A stretch of DNA of 64,000 bases, from positions 124,001-188,000 of the forward strand of contig NZ_LZSO01000041.1 in assembly GCF_001665785.1 (NCBI RefSeq). Reading direction: 5' to 3'. This document shows positions 25,397-32,407 of this stretch, one piece after another. How positions within the stretch are numbered: position 1 is the stretch's first letter; every line of letters begins with the position of its first letter. The DNA comes from Mycolicibacterium peregrinum. Its GTDB lineage: Bacteria; Actinomycetota; Actinomycetes; Mycobacteriales; Mycobacteriaceae. The position numbers and the translations under genes are program-made. The notes under the pieces were generated by a model, which saw nothing but the letters and a program-made list of their open reading frames with translations, was not told the origin of the DNA and did not search any database.

Positions 25397-26206
25397 GTGG
25401 CATCTCCGGGACCCCTGATCGTCAGCACCATCAACGTCAACGGCATTCGCGCCGCGGTCAAGCAGCGGTCCACCGAGAATCTGGGTCTGCTGCCCTGGCT
25501 CAAGGAGACCGAGGCGGACGTGGTGTGTCTACAGGAGACGCGTGCCGACGACGAGCAGCTCAGCGACGCCCTGGCCCCGGCCCTGGCCGACGGCTGGAAT
25601 GTCGCCTCGGCCGAACCGCACGTCAAGGGCCGCAACGGGGTTGCGGTGTTGTCCCGGCATCCCATCGAGGCGTCGCGGCTGCTGGTCTCCGACGAGTTCG
25701 AGGCCCACGGGCGTTACCTCGAGGTGGACACCGCGGGTGTGACGGTGGCCAGCGTGTACGTCCCGACGGGGGAGGCGGAGACGGACCGGCAGCTGGAGAA
25801 GGAGCGGTTCATGGCCACCATCGCCGCCCGGATGGCCGCGTTGCGGGACGGCGATGCGGTGCTGTGCGGTGACTGGAACATCGCCCACACCGAGAACGAC
25901 ATCAAGAACTGGAAGGGCAACGTCAAGAAGGCCGGCTTCCTGCCCAGCGAGCGGGCCTGGCTCACCGAGCTTTTGGGCACCGGCTGGGTGGATGTGGTGC
26001 GGGTGCTGCATCCCGATGTGGCCGGGCCCTACAGCTGGTGGTCGTGGCGCGGCAAGGCATTCGACAACGACGCCGGCTGGCGCATCGACTATCACCTGGC
26101 CAGCCCGGCCCTGGCCGTCCGCGCCACGTCGGCGCGGGTCGACCGGGCCGAGCTGTACGCACTGCGGTGGTCGGATCACTCACCGGTGACGGTCAGCTAC
26201 GCCTGA
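25397..26206 (+). CDS. xthA: Exodeoxyribonuclease III / AP endonuclease
   Basis: A 269-residue EEP-superfamily nuclease. The catalytic motifs are STINVNGIRAA, VVCLQETRADD (metal-binding Glu), SVYVPTGEAE, LCGDWNIAHTENDIKNWKGN, WWSWRGKAFDNDAGWRIDYHL and the terminal WSDHSPVTV with the catalytic His. It removes nucleotides 3'-5' and incises at abasic sites in base-excision repair. The start is GTG 25397. The short convergent overlap with the following gene (10 bp) is ordinary. Confidence 0.93.
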   Translation: MASPGPLIVSTINVNGIRAAVKQRSTENLGLLPWLKETEADVVCLQETRADDEQLSDALAPALADGWNVASAEPHVKGRNGVAVLSRHPIEASRLLVSDEFEAHGRYLEVDTAGVTVASVYVPTGEAETDRQLEKERFMATIAARMAALRDGDAVLCGDWNIAHTENDIKNWKGNVKKAGFLPSERAWLTELLGTGWVDVVRVLHPDVAGPYSWWSWRGKAFDNDAGWRIDYHLASPALAVRATSARVDRAELYALRWSDHSPVTVSYA

Positions 26207-26820
26207 CGCCAGTCCGGGCGACGGCCCAGGTGGGCCAGAACCTTCTCGAAATCGGTTGCCGCGGAACCATTGACGGCCCGGTCGAACGGTGAGGCTGCGC
26301 TGTCCCGTAAGTCGCCGTCGGGGATCGCCATCACCAGCGGCAGTAAGGCGGCGACAACGTCGTCGGGCAGTTCGTAGGCCGCACCGAGCACGGCTGCGAC
26401 ATCCCAGCCGTGCACGGCGTAATCCACGAAATGGAAGCCGATCGCCAAGGCGCCCGGGAACGTCGCATCCGGTCCGAACTCGGGCAGGGCAAACGTCGAT
26501 TCGGTGACGCTGTCGGCGGCGAACGCGTCGAGCACGTCGTGGGCGGCAGCGGCGTAGGTGCCGACCGGGTCGGCGCGCACGGCGTCGGCCACGGTCTCCA
26601 CCTTCCATACCGCTTCATCGGCGCCGTTTCCGCGCGCGGCCGCGGCGAACCCGTGGTGTTGCACGGTCATGTGCGCCAGGAGATCGGCGAGCGTCCACTC
26701 CGCGCACGGCGTGGGGCGGTCCAGGTCGGAGGCGCGCACCGCGTCGACGGCTTCGACGGAACGCAGGACGGCGACGCGGTGAAGGGGGCGGAGGTCTGTT
26801 CCAATAGTAGGCATGCGCAT
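26197..26820 (-). CDS. TIGR03086-type mycothiol-dependent/DinB-like protein
   Basis: A 207-residue four-helix protein of the actinobacterial TIGR03086 group, related to mycothiol-dependent maleylpyruvate isomerase and DinB folds. The hallmark PTPCAEWTLADLLAHMTVQHHGF supplies the likely metal His, and later HFVDYAVHGWDVA gives the remaining His residues. The reaction is unknown; mycothiol transfer is an inference from the family. Start ATG 26820 or 26814. It is divergent from a MarR gene, with an operator overlapping its start codon, so it is probably that regulator's target. Confidence 0.8.
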   Translation of the reverse strand: MRMPTIGTDLRPLHRVAVLRSVEAVDAVRASDLDRPTPCAEWTLADLLAHMTVQHHGFAAAARGNGADEAVWKVETVADAVRADPVGTYAAAAHDVLDAFAADSVTESTFALPEFGPDATFPGALAIGFHFVDYAVHGWDVAAVLGAAYELPDDVVAALLPLVMAIPDGDLRDSAASPFDRAVNGSAATDFEKVLAHLGRRPDWRQA

Positions 26821-26844
26821 ACGATAAGCTTATGCATACGATAA
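26817..26844. promoter_or_regulatory. Candidate MarR operator
   Basis: Two direct copies of GCATACGATAA (26817-26827 and 26834-26844) are 17 bp apart, with the perfect palindrome ATAAGCTTAT (26824-26833) between and overlapping them. The element covers the start codon of the divergent TIGR03086 gene and lies 22 bp before the MarR ATG. It is markedly AT-rich for this genome. Confidence 0.6.
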
Positions 26845-26865
26845 TGCAACGCCTACGATGAGCCG

Positions 26866-27279
26866 ATGTCGAAGCGTCCGGATCTGGCAGCCATGCTTGC
26901 CCCGTTGATGCGGGACCTGATGGCCGCTGAGCAGCCGGTGCTGGACGCCCACGGCCTGACGATGTGGGGCTACGTCGTCCTGCTCGCGCTCGACCGGTCG
27001 TCCGTGCGGACGCAGGCGGCGCTGGCGGAGGCGATCGGTGCCGACAAGACCCGGATTATCCGCACCCTCGATGACCTGCAGAAGCAAGGCTTCATCGAGC
27101 GTGAGGCCGACCCCGATGACCGGCGGGTCCGGCTGTTGGGCATCACCGAGGCGGGCCGCGCCGTCAAGGACGCGGCCCAGCGGGAGATCCAGCGTGGGGA
27201 GGAGCGTTGGCTCGGCGAGCTGTCGGCAGACGAGCGTGCGGTGTTCCTACGTGTCCTGCAGCGGCTGACCCCTGAATAA
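26866..27279 (+). CDS. MarR-family regulator
   Basis: A 137-residue winged-helix regulator. It has the helix LTMWGYVVLLALDRSSVRT, recognition helix AALAEAIGADKTRIIRTLDDLQKQG and the wing FIEREADPDDRRVRLLGITEAG, all canonical MarR features. The ligand is unknown. It is divergent from the TIGR03086 gene. A 34-bp gap separates it from trpS on the same strand, so read-through into trpS is possible. Confidence 0.88.
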   Translation: MSKRPDLAAMLAPLMRDLMAAEQPVLDAHGLTMWGYVVLLALDRSSVRTQAALAEAIGADKTRIIRTLDDLQKQGFIEREADPDDRRVRLLGITEAGRAVKDAAQREIQRGEERWLGELSADERAVFLRVLQRLTPE

Positions 27280-27313
27280 TCCGGATGACGCCAGTGCGAA
27301 AATCAACAGCATC

Positions 27314-28327
27314 ATGAGTAGCGGAAGCAAACAGGTCGTATTCTCGGGCGCTCAGCCCACCTCGGACTCCCTGCACCTCGGTAATGCCCTGGGTGCCGTC
27401 ACGCACTGGGCGCAGCTACAGGACGGGTACGAGGCGTTCTTCTGCGTCGTCGATCAGCACGCGATCACTGTGCCGCAGGATCCCGAGACCCTGCGCCGGC
27501 GCACGCTGGTGACTGCCGCGCAGTACCTGGCACTGGGCATCGATCCGGCGCGCAGCACCGTGTTCGTCCAGAGCCACGTGCCCGAGCACAGCCAATTGGC
27601 TTGGGTGCTCGGGTGTTTCACCGGATTCGGCCAGGCGTCGAGGATGACGCAGTTCAAGGACAAGTCGCAGAAGCAGGGGGCAGATGCCACCACCGTGGGT
27701 CTGTTCACCTATCCGGTGCTGATGGCCGCCGACGTGCTGCTCTACGACACCGACCTGGTCCCGGTCGGGGAGGACCAGCGGCAGCATCTCGAGTTGGCCC
27801 GCGACCTCGCCCAGCGGTTCAACGCGCGATTCCCCGACACCTTCGTGGTGCCCGAGGCCATGATCCCCAAGGCGACGGCCAAGATCTACGACCTGCAGGA
27901 TCCGTCGGCGAAGATGAGCAAGTCGGCGGCCAGTGACGCCGGGCTGATCAGCCTCCTGGACGATCCGAAGGTGACGGCCAAGAAGATCCGCTCCGCGGTG
28001 ACCGACAGTGAGCGGGAGATCCGGTTCGATCAGGAGAACAAGCCGGGTATCTCGAACCTGCTGACCATCCAGTCCGCGGTGACCGGTACCGATGTCGACA
28101 AGCTGGTCGAGGGCTATGTCGGTCGCGGCTATGGCGATCTCAAGAAGGAGACCGCCGAGGCCGTGGTGGAGTTCGTCACGCCGATCAAGACCAGGGTGGA
28201 CGAATTGCTCGCTGACCCGGCCGAACTCCTGTCGGTGCTGGCCGCCGGGGCGGGACACGCCCGGGAGGTCGCGGGGAAGACTCTCGCGCGGGTTTACGAC
28301 AGGATAGGGTTTCTCCAGCAAACGTGA
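27314..28327 (+). CDS. trpS: Tryptophanyl-tRNA synthetase
   Basis: A 337-residue class I aminoacyl-tRNA synthetase charging tRNA-Trp. It has the HIGH-type motif LHLGNALGA after the GAQPTSDS loop, a VDQHAIT stretch, GEDQRQHLELARDLAQRFN and KMSKS (DPSAKMSKSAAS) near two-thirds of the chain. Length is normal for a bacterial TrpRS. The ATG 27314 fits the homology. It is followed 24 bp later by the YihY gene, as in M. tuberculosis (Rv3336c-Rv3335c). Confidence 0.96.
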   Translation: MSSGSKQVVFSGAQPTSDSLHLGNALGAVTHWAQLQDGYEAFFCVVDQHAITVPQDPETLRRRTLVTAAQYLALGIDPARSTVFVQSHVPEHSQLAWVLGCFTGFGQASRMTQFKDKSQKQGADATTVGLFTYPVLMAADVLLYDTDLVPVGEDQRQHLELARDLAQRFNARFPDTFVVPEAMIPKATAKIYDLQDPSAKMSKSAASDAGLISLLDDPKVTAKKIRSAVTDSEREIRFDQENKPGISNLLTIQSAVTGTDVDKLVEGYVGRGYGDLKKETAEAVVEFVTPIKTRVDELLADPAELLSVLAAGAGHAREVAGKTLARVYDRIGFLQQT

Positions 28328-28351
28328 TGAGGGCCAGGGGAGGGGTCGGCG

Positions 28352-29368
28352 GTGAACGAGGCGGAGAAGCCCGGATTATTGGTACGGGTCCGCACACGCT
28401 TTCCCTGGTTCGACCATGTGATGCGGGCGCAGGAGCGCTATAACGACTGCAACGGCAACTTCTACGCCGCTGGCATCACCTATTTCACGATTTTCGCGCT
28501 GTTCCCGCTGCTGATGGTGGGCTTCGCCGCGGGCGGTTTTCTGCTGTCGCGCCGTCCGGATCTGCTCGAAGAAATCGAGCACCGGATCCGTGAGGCGGTG
28601 TCCGGTGACCTCGGCCAGCAACTGGTCACGCTGATGGACTCGGCCATCGCCTCGCGCGGCACGGTCGGCGTGATCGGCCTTGCGACCGCGGCGTGGGCCG
28701 GACTGGGCTGGATGGCCAATCTGCGTGAGGCACTGAGCCAGATGTGGGAGCAACACGCCGAGTCCAGCTTCGTCGGCAACAAGCTGTCGGATCTGCTCGC
28801 ACTGGTGTCGGCGTTCCTGGCGATGGTGGTCACCATCGGGCTGACCGTGCTCGGGGACCCCTCCTTGATGCGGAAGATATTGCGCTGGATCGGCCTTCAC
28901 GACGGCGCCCTACTCGGCGGCGGGTTGCGCGTCATCTCGATCGCGGTGTCGGTCTCGATCTCGTGGCTGTTGTTCACCTGGATCATCTCCCGGTTGCCGC
29001 GCGAACCGGTGCCGTTCCGCCGGTCGATCCGAGCCGGCCTCCTGGCCGCCGTGGGTTTCGAGATCTTCAAGCAGGTGGCGTCGATCTACCTGCAGTCCGT
29101 GCTGAACGGCCCGGCTGGGGCGACGTTCGGCCCTGTACTGGGCTTGATGGTGTTCGCCTATGTCACCGCGCGGCTGATCCTGTTCGCGACGGCCTGGGCG
29201 GCGACGTCCACGGAGAGCCTGGCCGAGGCGCCGGTGCCACCACCGGATCCTGCGCAGATCGTCACCAGGGTGCAGGTCCACGAGGGGATCGGGGTGACCG
29301 GAGCCTTGGCCGCGGCCGCCATGGGAGCCATTGGCGCCCTCGGGCTTTCGCGCCTGCTGCGCCGCTAG
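28352..29368 (+). CDS. YihY/virulence factor BrkB-family membrane protein
   Basis: A 338-residue inner-membrane protein of the YihY/UPF0761 family (once misnamed ribonuclease BN). Family features are DCNGNFYAAGITYFTIFALFPLL in the first helix, RPDLLEEIEHRI, the GVIGLATAAWAGLGWMANLREAL helix and ASIYLQSVLNGPAGATFGPVLGLMVF near the sixth helix. About six membrane spans are visible, with a charged C-terminus and one last hydrophobic segment. Start GTG 28352 follows AGGGGAGGGG. The physiological role is not established. Confidence 0.88.
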   Translation: MNEAEKPGLLVRVRTRFPWFDHVMRAQERYNDCNGNFYAAGITYFTIFALFPLLMVGFAAGGFLLSRRPDLLEEIEHRIREAVSGDLGQQLVTLMDSAIASRGTVGVIGLATAAWAGLGWMANLREALSQMWEQHAESSFVGNKLSDLLALVSAFLAMVVTIGLTVLGDPSLMRKILRWIGLHDGALLGGGLRVISIAVSVSISWLLFTWIISRLPREPVPFRRSIRAGLLAAVGFEIFKQVASIYLQSVLNGPAGATFGPVLGLMVFAYVTARLILFATAWAATSTESLAEAPVPPPDPAQIVTRVQVHEGIGVTGALAAAAMGAIGALGLSRLLRR

Positions 29369-29410
29369 TAACCGGACGGCCGGTGGTCGGTGGCTGCGGC
29401 TCACCCACGG

Positions 29411-29525
29411 CTTTGTCACGCTGGAGTGGCGCCGGCGGTCGAGCGTCACGCTGGAGTGCGTACCCGCCGCACTTTGTCACGCTGGAGTGGCGCCGGCGGT
29501 CGACAGCCACGCTGGCGTGACAAAG
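29411..29525. repeat. Two-copy intergenic repeat with TTGTCACGCTGGAGTGGCGC core
   Basis: Two near-identical units, about 29411-29459 and 29472-29520, start 61 bp apart. Each begins CTTTGTCACGCTGGAGTGG and continues CGCCGGCGGTCGA, then a second CACGCTGG half. The core also occurs, inverted, in the hairpin at 6153-6216. Both sites are convergent gene junctions, so this is a small dispersed repeat associated with transcript ends. Confidence 0.7.
29472..29525. terminator. Hairpin between convergent yihY-like gene and gdx
   Basis: Perfect 11-bp arms CTTTGTCACGC (29472-29482) and GCGTGACAAAG (29515-29525) enclose a 32-base GC-rich loop with further pairing. It lies 17 bp beyond the end of gdx and 103 bp beyond the YihY stop, consistent with a bidirectional terminator. 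Confidence 0.6.
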
Positions 29526-29541
29526 CGGGGCGGGAAAACGT

Positions 29542-29859
29542 CTAGTGGCTGACGGCCTTGAGGCCCACGATGCAGCCGACGACGCCGAGCATCAGCAGAA
29601 CCTTGATGACCGACGCGGACTCGGCGCCGGTGATCATGGCGAAGGCGACGGTGAGCACCGCGCCGATGCCGACCCAGATCGCATAGCTGGTGCCGGGCGG
29701 CAGGCTGCGCATCGCGATTGCCAGCCCGATCATCGACAACACAAGGGCCACACCGAAAATCACCGACGGAACCAGACGGGTGAAACCCTCTGTCTTGCTC
29801 AGGGCAGTCGCCCAGACCGCTTCCAGGACACCTGAGACGACGAGAATCAGCCATGCCAT
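29542..29859 (-). CDS. gdx: Guanidinium exporter Gdx (SMR family)
   Basis: A 105-residue, four-helix small multidrug resistance transporter. It belongs to the Gdx/SugE branch rather than EmrE-type drug exporters: the N-terminus MAWLILVVSGVLEAVWATAL carries the central Glu13. LPPGTSYAIWVGIGAV and VGCIVGLKAVSH are also Gdx-like. These proteins are dual-topology dimers exchanging guanidinium for protons. The ATG at 29859 has GGAGG at 29866-29870. A guanidine-III riboswitch lies directly upstream, which independently identifies the substrate. Confidence 0.93.
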   Translation of the reverse strand: MAWLILVVSGVLEAVWATALSKTEGFTRLVPSVIFGVALVLSMIGLAIAMRSLPPGTSYAIWVGIGAVLTVAFAMITGAESASVIKVLLMLGVVGCIVGLKAVSH

Positions 29860-29873
29860 GGCACACCTCCAAA

Positions 29874-29917
29874 CACCCCGTCTTGTCGCTGGCCGGGTAC
29901 GGGTGCGCCTCGTCCGG
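29874..29917 (-). promoter_or_regulatory. Guanidine-III (ykkC-III) riboswitch upstream of gdx
   Basis: On the minus strand this 44-nt element reads CCGGACGAGG, then GTACCCGG, then GACAAGACGG, in the order and spacing of the compact guanidine-III pseudoknot known from actinobacteria. Its 3' end is 3 nt from the GGAGG of gdx, so guanidine binding most likely frees or masks the ribosome-binding site: a translational switch. Confidence 0.92.
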
Positions 29918-29938
29918 TGCCATGTGCTGGCGACTCCC

Positions 29939-29944
29939 ATTGTA
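29939..29944 (-). promoter_or_regulatory. Candidate -10 element for gdx
   Basis: TACAAT on the minus strand fits the mycobacterial TANNNT -10. A start site about 7 nt downstream would place the guanidine-III aptamer near the 5' end of the mRNA. No clear -35 is seen. On the other strand TAACAT (29954-29959) lies 8 bp before the divergent GTG, compatible with a leaderless mRNA. Confidence 0.5.
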
Positions 29945-29967
29945 ACAACGACGTAACATTGCGGGCT

Positions 29968-30816
29968 GTGAGCTTGGCAACCACCTGGTCGCGGTCGATC
30001 GGCATCGATGTCCCAATCGTCAACGCGCCGATGGGCGGTGCGGCAGGAGGCCGGCTGGCCGCCGCGGTCTCGGCTGCCGGCGGTCTGGGCATGGTCGGCA
30101 TGGGCAGCTCGGCGACAGCTGACCAGTTGACCGCCGAGTTGGCTCAACTCGACGGGCGGCGATTCGGAATTGGCTTGGTGCACTGGGTTGCCCAGGATCG
30201 GCCCGATCTGTTCGACGTGGCCTTGGCTGCCCAGCCGGCGCTGTTGAGCGTGAGCTTCGGGGATGACTGGCACTGGGTGCGTCGGGCGCATGATGCGGGC
30301 CTCACGGTGACAACCCAGGTGGCGACGGTCGATGCCGCCCGGCGTGCGGTCGACGCCGGTGTCGACGTGGTGGTGGCCCGGGGCGCCGAAGGTGGCGGCC
30401 ACGGTGAGCCGACGGTCGGGACGCTGCCGCTGTTGACCGAGGTACTCGACGCCGTCGACATACCGGTACTGGCCGCCGGCGGGATCTCCTCGCCGCGCGC
30501 GGTGGCTGCGGTGCTGGCGGCGGGAGCGGGTGCCGCCTGGGTCGGCACGGCATTCGCGGCGTGTGTCGAGGCGCTGACGCCGGCGCCGGCGCGTGATGCG
30601 TTGCTGGCCGCGGCGGGTGACGACACCGAGCTCACCACCGGCTACGACGTCGCCGCCGGCTATCGGTGGCCGGCGACGATTCCCGAGCGAGTGCTGCGTG
30701 GATCGCCCGTCAACGCGGGACAGGGCGTAGGTGCGGTGCAGCGGGAGGCCGGTGCTGCCGAAATCGTGCGGTCGCTGTCCGACGGCGCCGAGCAGCTACT
30801 GCGACGTTGGCAGTGA
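29968..30816 (+). CDS. Nitronate monooxygenase family protein
   Basis: A 282-residue FMN-dependent TIM barrel of the nitronate monooxygenase (2-nitropropane dioxygenase) family. It has VPIVNAPMGGAAGGRLAAAVSAAGGLGM at the N-terminus, ARGAEGGGHGEPTVGTLPLL with the catalytic His, and AAGGISSPRAVAAVLAAGAGAAWVGTAF for the phosphate. It is shorter than classical 350-aa enzymes, as in many mycobacterial paralogues. Start GTG 29968 has TAACAT 8 bp before it, so the mRNA is probably leaderless. Divergent from gdx. Denitration of propionate-3-nitronate-like compounds is likely but unproven. Confidence 0.85.
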   Translation: MSLATTWSRSIGIDVPIVNAPMGGAAGGRLAAAVSAAGGLGMVGMGSSATADQLTAELAQLDGRRFGIGLVHWVAQDRPDLFDVALAAQPALLSVSFGDDWHWVRRAHDAGLTVTTQVATVDAARRAVDAGVDVVVARGAEGGGHGEPTVGTLPLLTEVLDAVDIPVLAAGGISSPRAVAAVLAAGAGAAWVGTAFAACVEALTPAPARDALLAAAGDDTELTTGYDVAAGYRWPATIPERVLRGSPVNAGQGVGAVQREAGAAEIVRSLSDGAEQLLRRWQ

Positions 30817-30819
30817 TGA

Positions 30820-30858
30820 GCCTGCCAAACCGCCGAGAGCGGCGGCGGATTGGCAGGC
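30820..30858. terminator. Hairpin between convergent nitronate monooxygenase and glycosyltransferase genes
   Basis: Arms GCCTGCCAA (30820-30828) and TTGGCAGGC (30850-30858) are perfect complements, with an inner CCGCC/GGCGG stem. It lies 3 bp after the plus-strand stop and 56 bp beyond the end of the minus-strand operon, so it is a likely bidirectional terminator. Confidence 0.65.
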
Positions 30859-30913
30859 CCGGGACGTATTTAACTCGCTCGGCAATTATGTGTCAGCCGA
30901 ATCGGCGAATTCG

Positions 30914-32158
30914 TTACCGGTAGCTGAGAGCCTCCTCCACGATCGAGGCCACCTTGCCCGCACCGTCCTCGGCGTTGATCTGGACGGCAAGGCTTTCGGC
31001 GCTGTCTCGAAATATATTGTTCGACAACACTGTTCGAATCGACGTGGCCAGATTGTCCGGGTTGACGCGATTCTGCCGGAGCGGTGGCGGGCTGCCGCCG
31101 AGTTCGACGAGCCGTTGTGCCCAGAACGGTTGGTCTCCGAAGCCGGCCGGGACCGCGATTGTTGGTACGCCCGCCCGCAGGCCGGCGGCTGTGGTGCCCG
31201 CGCCGCAATGATGTACGACGGCTGCCGCCCGTGGGAACAACCAGTCGTGTGGCACCTCGCCGACGGCGAGCACGTCGTCGCCGCAGGCATCGAGTCCCGA
31301 CCATCCGGCCTGGATCACTGCCCGGGTGCCTGCGGTTCGAACGGCCTGCGCCACAACGGTGGACAAGGTCTCGGCCGCGACGCGGCTGTTGACGGTGCTG
31401 CCGAAACCGATGACAACCGGCGGTGGGCCGGCGTCGAGGAACCTCACCAGTTCGGCGGGTGGTTGCCACCGGACCGGGCGTGCCGGCCACCAGTAGCCGA
31501 CGACGTCGATCCCCGTTCTCCAGTCCGACGGCCTCGGCGCAACCGCAGGGGAGTAGCCGTACAGGATGGGCCAATGAACGTCGCTGCGTTGCCGTCGTAG
31601 TGATCGAGCCGAGGCCTTCGACAGACCGAGTCTCTCGCGAAAGTGGTTGGTAGTCCTCCCGTATAGGCCGTCGATCATCGTCTCGCCGATCCGCGCCGCC
31701 GCCCGGTTTCCGTACCGACCGGCGGTCCACGCTCCCAACAGCGCCGGCGGGTGGTCCGAAGTCGTCGACATGGGCTGCAACCGCACGCCGATGCTGGGGA
31801 TGGCGAGCGCCTCGGCCAGCGGATGGCCGACCAGTTCGGCGAACGGCGACAGCAGCAGGGCGTCGATCCCCTCGTCGCCCACGGCGGCCAGCACGCCCTC
31901 GCCGAACCCTCGCATGCCGCGTGGGGAGAGGAACGCTGCCATCGCCTGCGCGGCCTGGCGTGCCGACACATCCGATGGATCGGCTGTGTTGTCGTCGAGG
32001 CCGCGGAACTCCAGCCCGCATCCGGTCACCAGATCGGCGAATGCCTGAAATGCCAACACGATCACGCGATGGCCGGCTTGCCGCAGCCGCATACCGACCC
32101 CGGTCAGCGGTGCGACATCACCGCGACTGCCGATGGCGATGATCGCGATGGTCGCCAC
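30914..32158 (-). CDS. GT1-family glycosyltransferase (last gene of the c-subunit operon)
   Basis: A 414-residue GT-B fold glycosyltransferase of the macrolide/sterol/glycolipid UGT type. N-terminal IAIGSRGDVAPLTGVGMRLRQAGHRVIV is the acceptor-domain signature. The donor site is the C-terminal VPHDWLFPRAAAVVHHCGAGTTAAGLRAGVP, with GFGDQPFWAQRL after it. Relatives glycosylate either glycolipids (Rv1524/Rv1526c, gtf genes of glycopeptidolipid synthesis) or antibiotics (OleD-type); the sequence does not tell which. Start GTG 32158 directly abuts the stop of the atpE paralogue (TAAGTG), so translation is coupled. Confidence 0.87.
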   Translation of the reverse strand: MATIAIIAIGSRGDVAPLTGVGMRLRQAGHRVIVLAFQAFADLVTGCGLEFRGLDDNTADPSDVSARQAAQAMAAFLSPRGMRGFGEGVLAAVGDEGIDALLLSPFAELVGHPLAEALAIPSIGVRLQPMSTTSDHPPALLGAWTAGRYGNRAAARIGETMIDGLYGRTTNHFRERLGLSKASARSLRRQRSDVHWPILYGYSPAVAPRPSDWRTGIDVVGYWWPARPVRWQPPAELVRFLDAGPPPVVIGFGSTVNSRVAAETLSTVVAQAVRTAGTRAVIQAGWSGLDACGDDVLAVGEVPHDWLFPRAAAVVHHCGAGTTAAGLRAGVPTIAVPAGFGDQPFWAQRLVELGGSPPPLRQNRVNPDNLATSIRTVLSNNIFRDSAESLAVQINAEDGAGKVASIVEEALSYR

Positions 32159-32407
32159 TTACCCTCCCGGGGTGGCGAACACGAACAACGCCATGAAGGC
32201 GATGTTGATGAAGAACGTGGCCTCCACCAGGCTGACGGTGATGAAAAACGGTGTGTACAAACGTGCTTGGGCCTCTGGCTGGCGCGCGACACCGGCGATG
32301 AATTGCGAGCCGGCCAGCCCGTCGCCGATTCCGGCGCCGATCGCGCCGCCGGCGAGCACGATCCCGCCGGCCAGCAGGGCGTGGCCCATCAATTCCTCAC
32401 TTGCCAT
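32159..32407 (-). CDS. Orphan ATP synthase subunit c paralogue
   Basis: An 82-residue two-helix proteolipid, clearly a mycobacterial F1Fo c subunit: GGAIGAGIGDG in helix 1, polar loop ARQPEAQ, and TPFFITVSLVEATFFIN with the proton-carrying E62, ending FMALFVFATP. Against my recollection of M. tuberculosis AtpE about 55 of 80 positions are identical, so it is a paralogue and not the housekeeping copy, which should lie in the atp operon. At the drug-binding face T64 and F65 replace Ala63 and Tyr64 (M. tuberculosis numbering), while D29, L60, E62 and I67 are kept. No other atp gene is nearby. ATG 32407 has AGGAGG before it and overlaps the upstream glycosyltransferase by 11 bp; the stop abuts the next one. 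Confidence 0.92.
   Translation of the reverse strand: MASEELMGHALLAGGIVLAGGAIGAGIGDGLAGSQFIAGVARQPEAQARLYTPFFITVSLVEATFFINIAFMALFVFATPGG

Noticed and set aside
29874..29917. Ordinary terminator or attenuator hairpin upstream of gdx
   Set aside because: The order and spacing of the conserved guanidine-III segments and its place next to the ribosome-binding site fit a riboswitch better.
32159..32407. The housekeeping atpE gene
   Set aside because: No other atp genes flank it, and it differs from the usual mycobacterial sequence at about a third of positions, so it is a paralogue.
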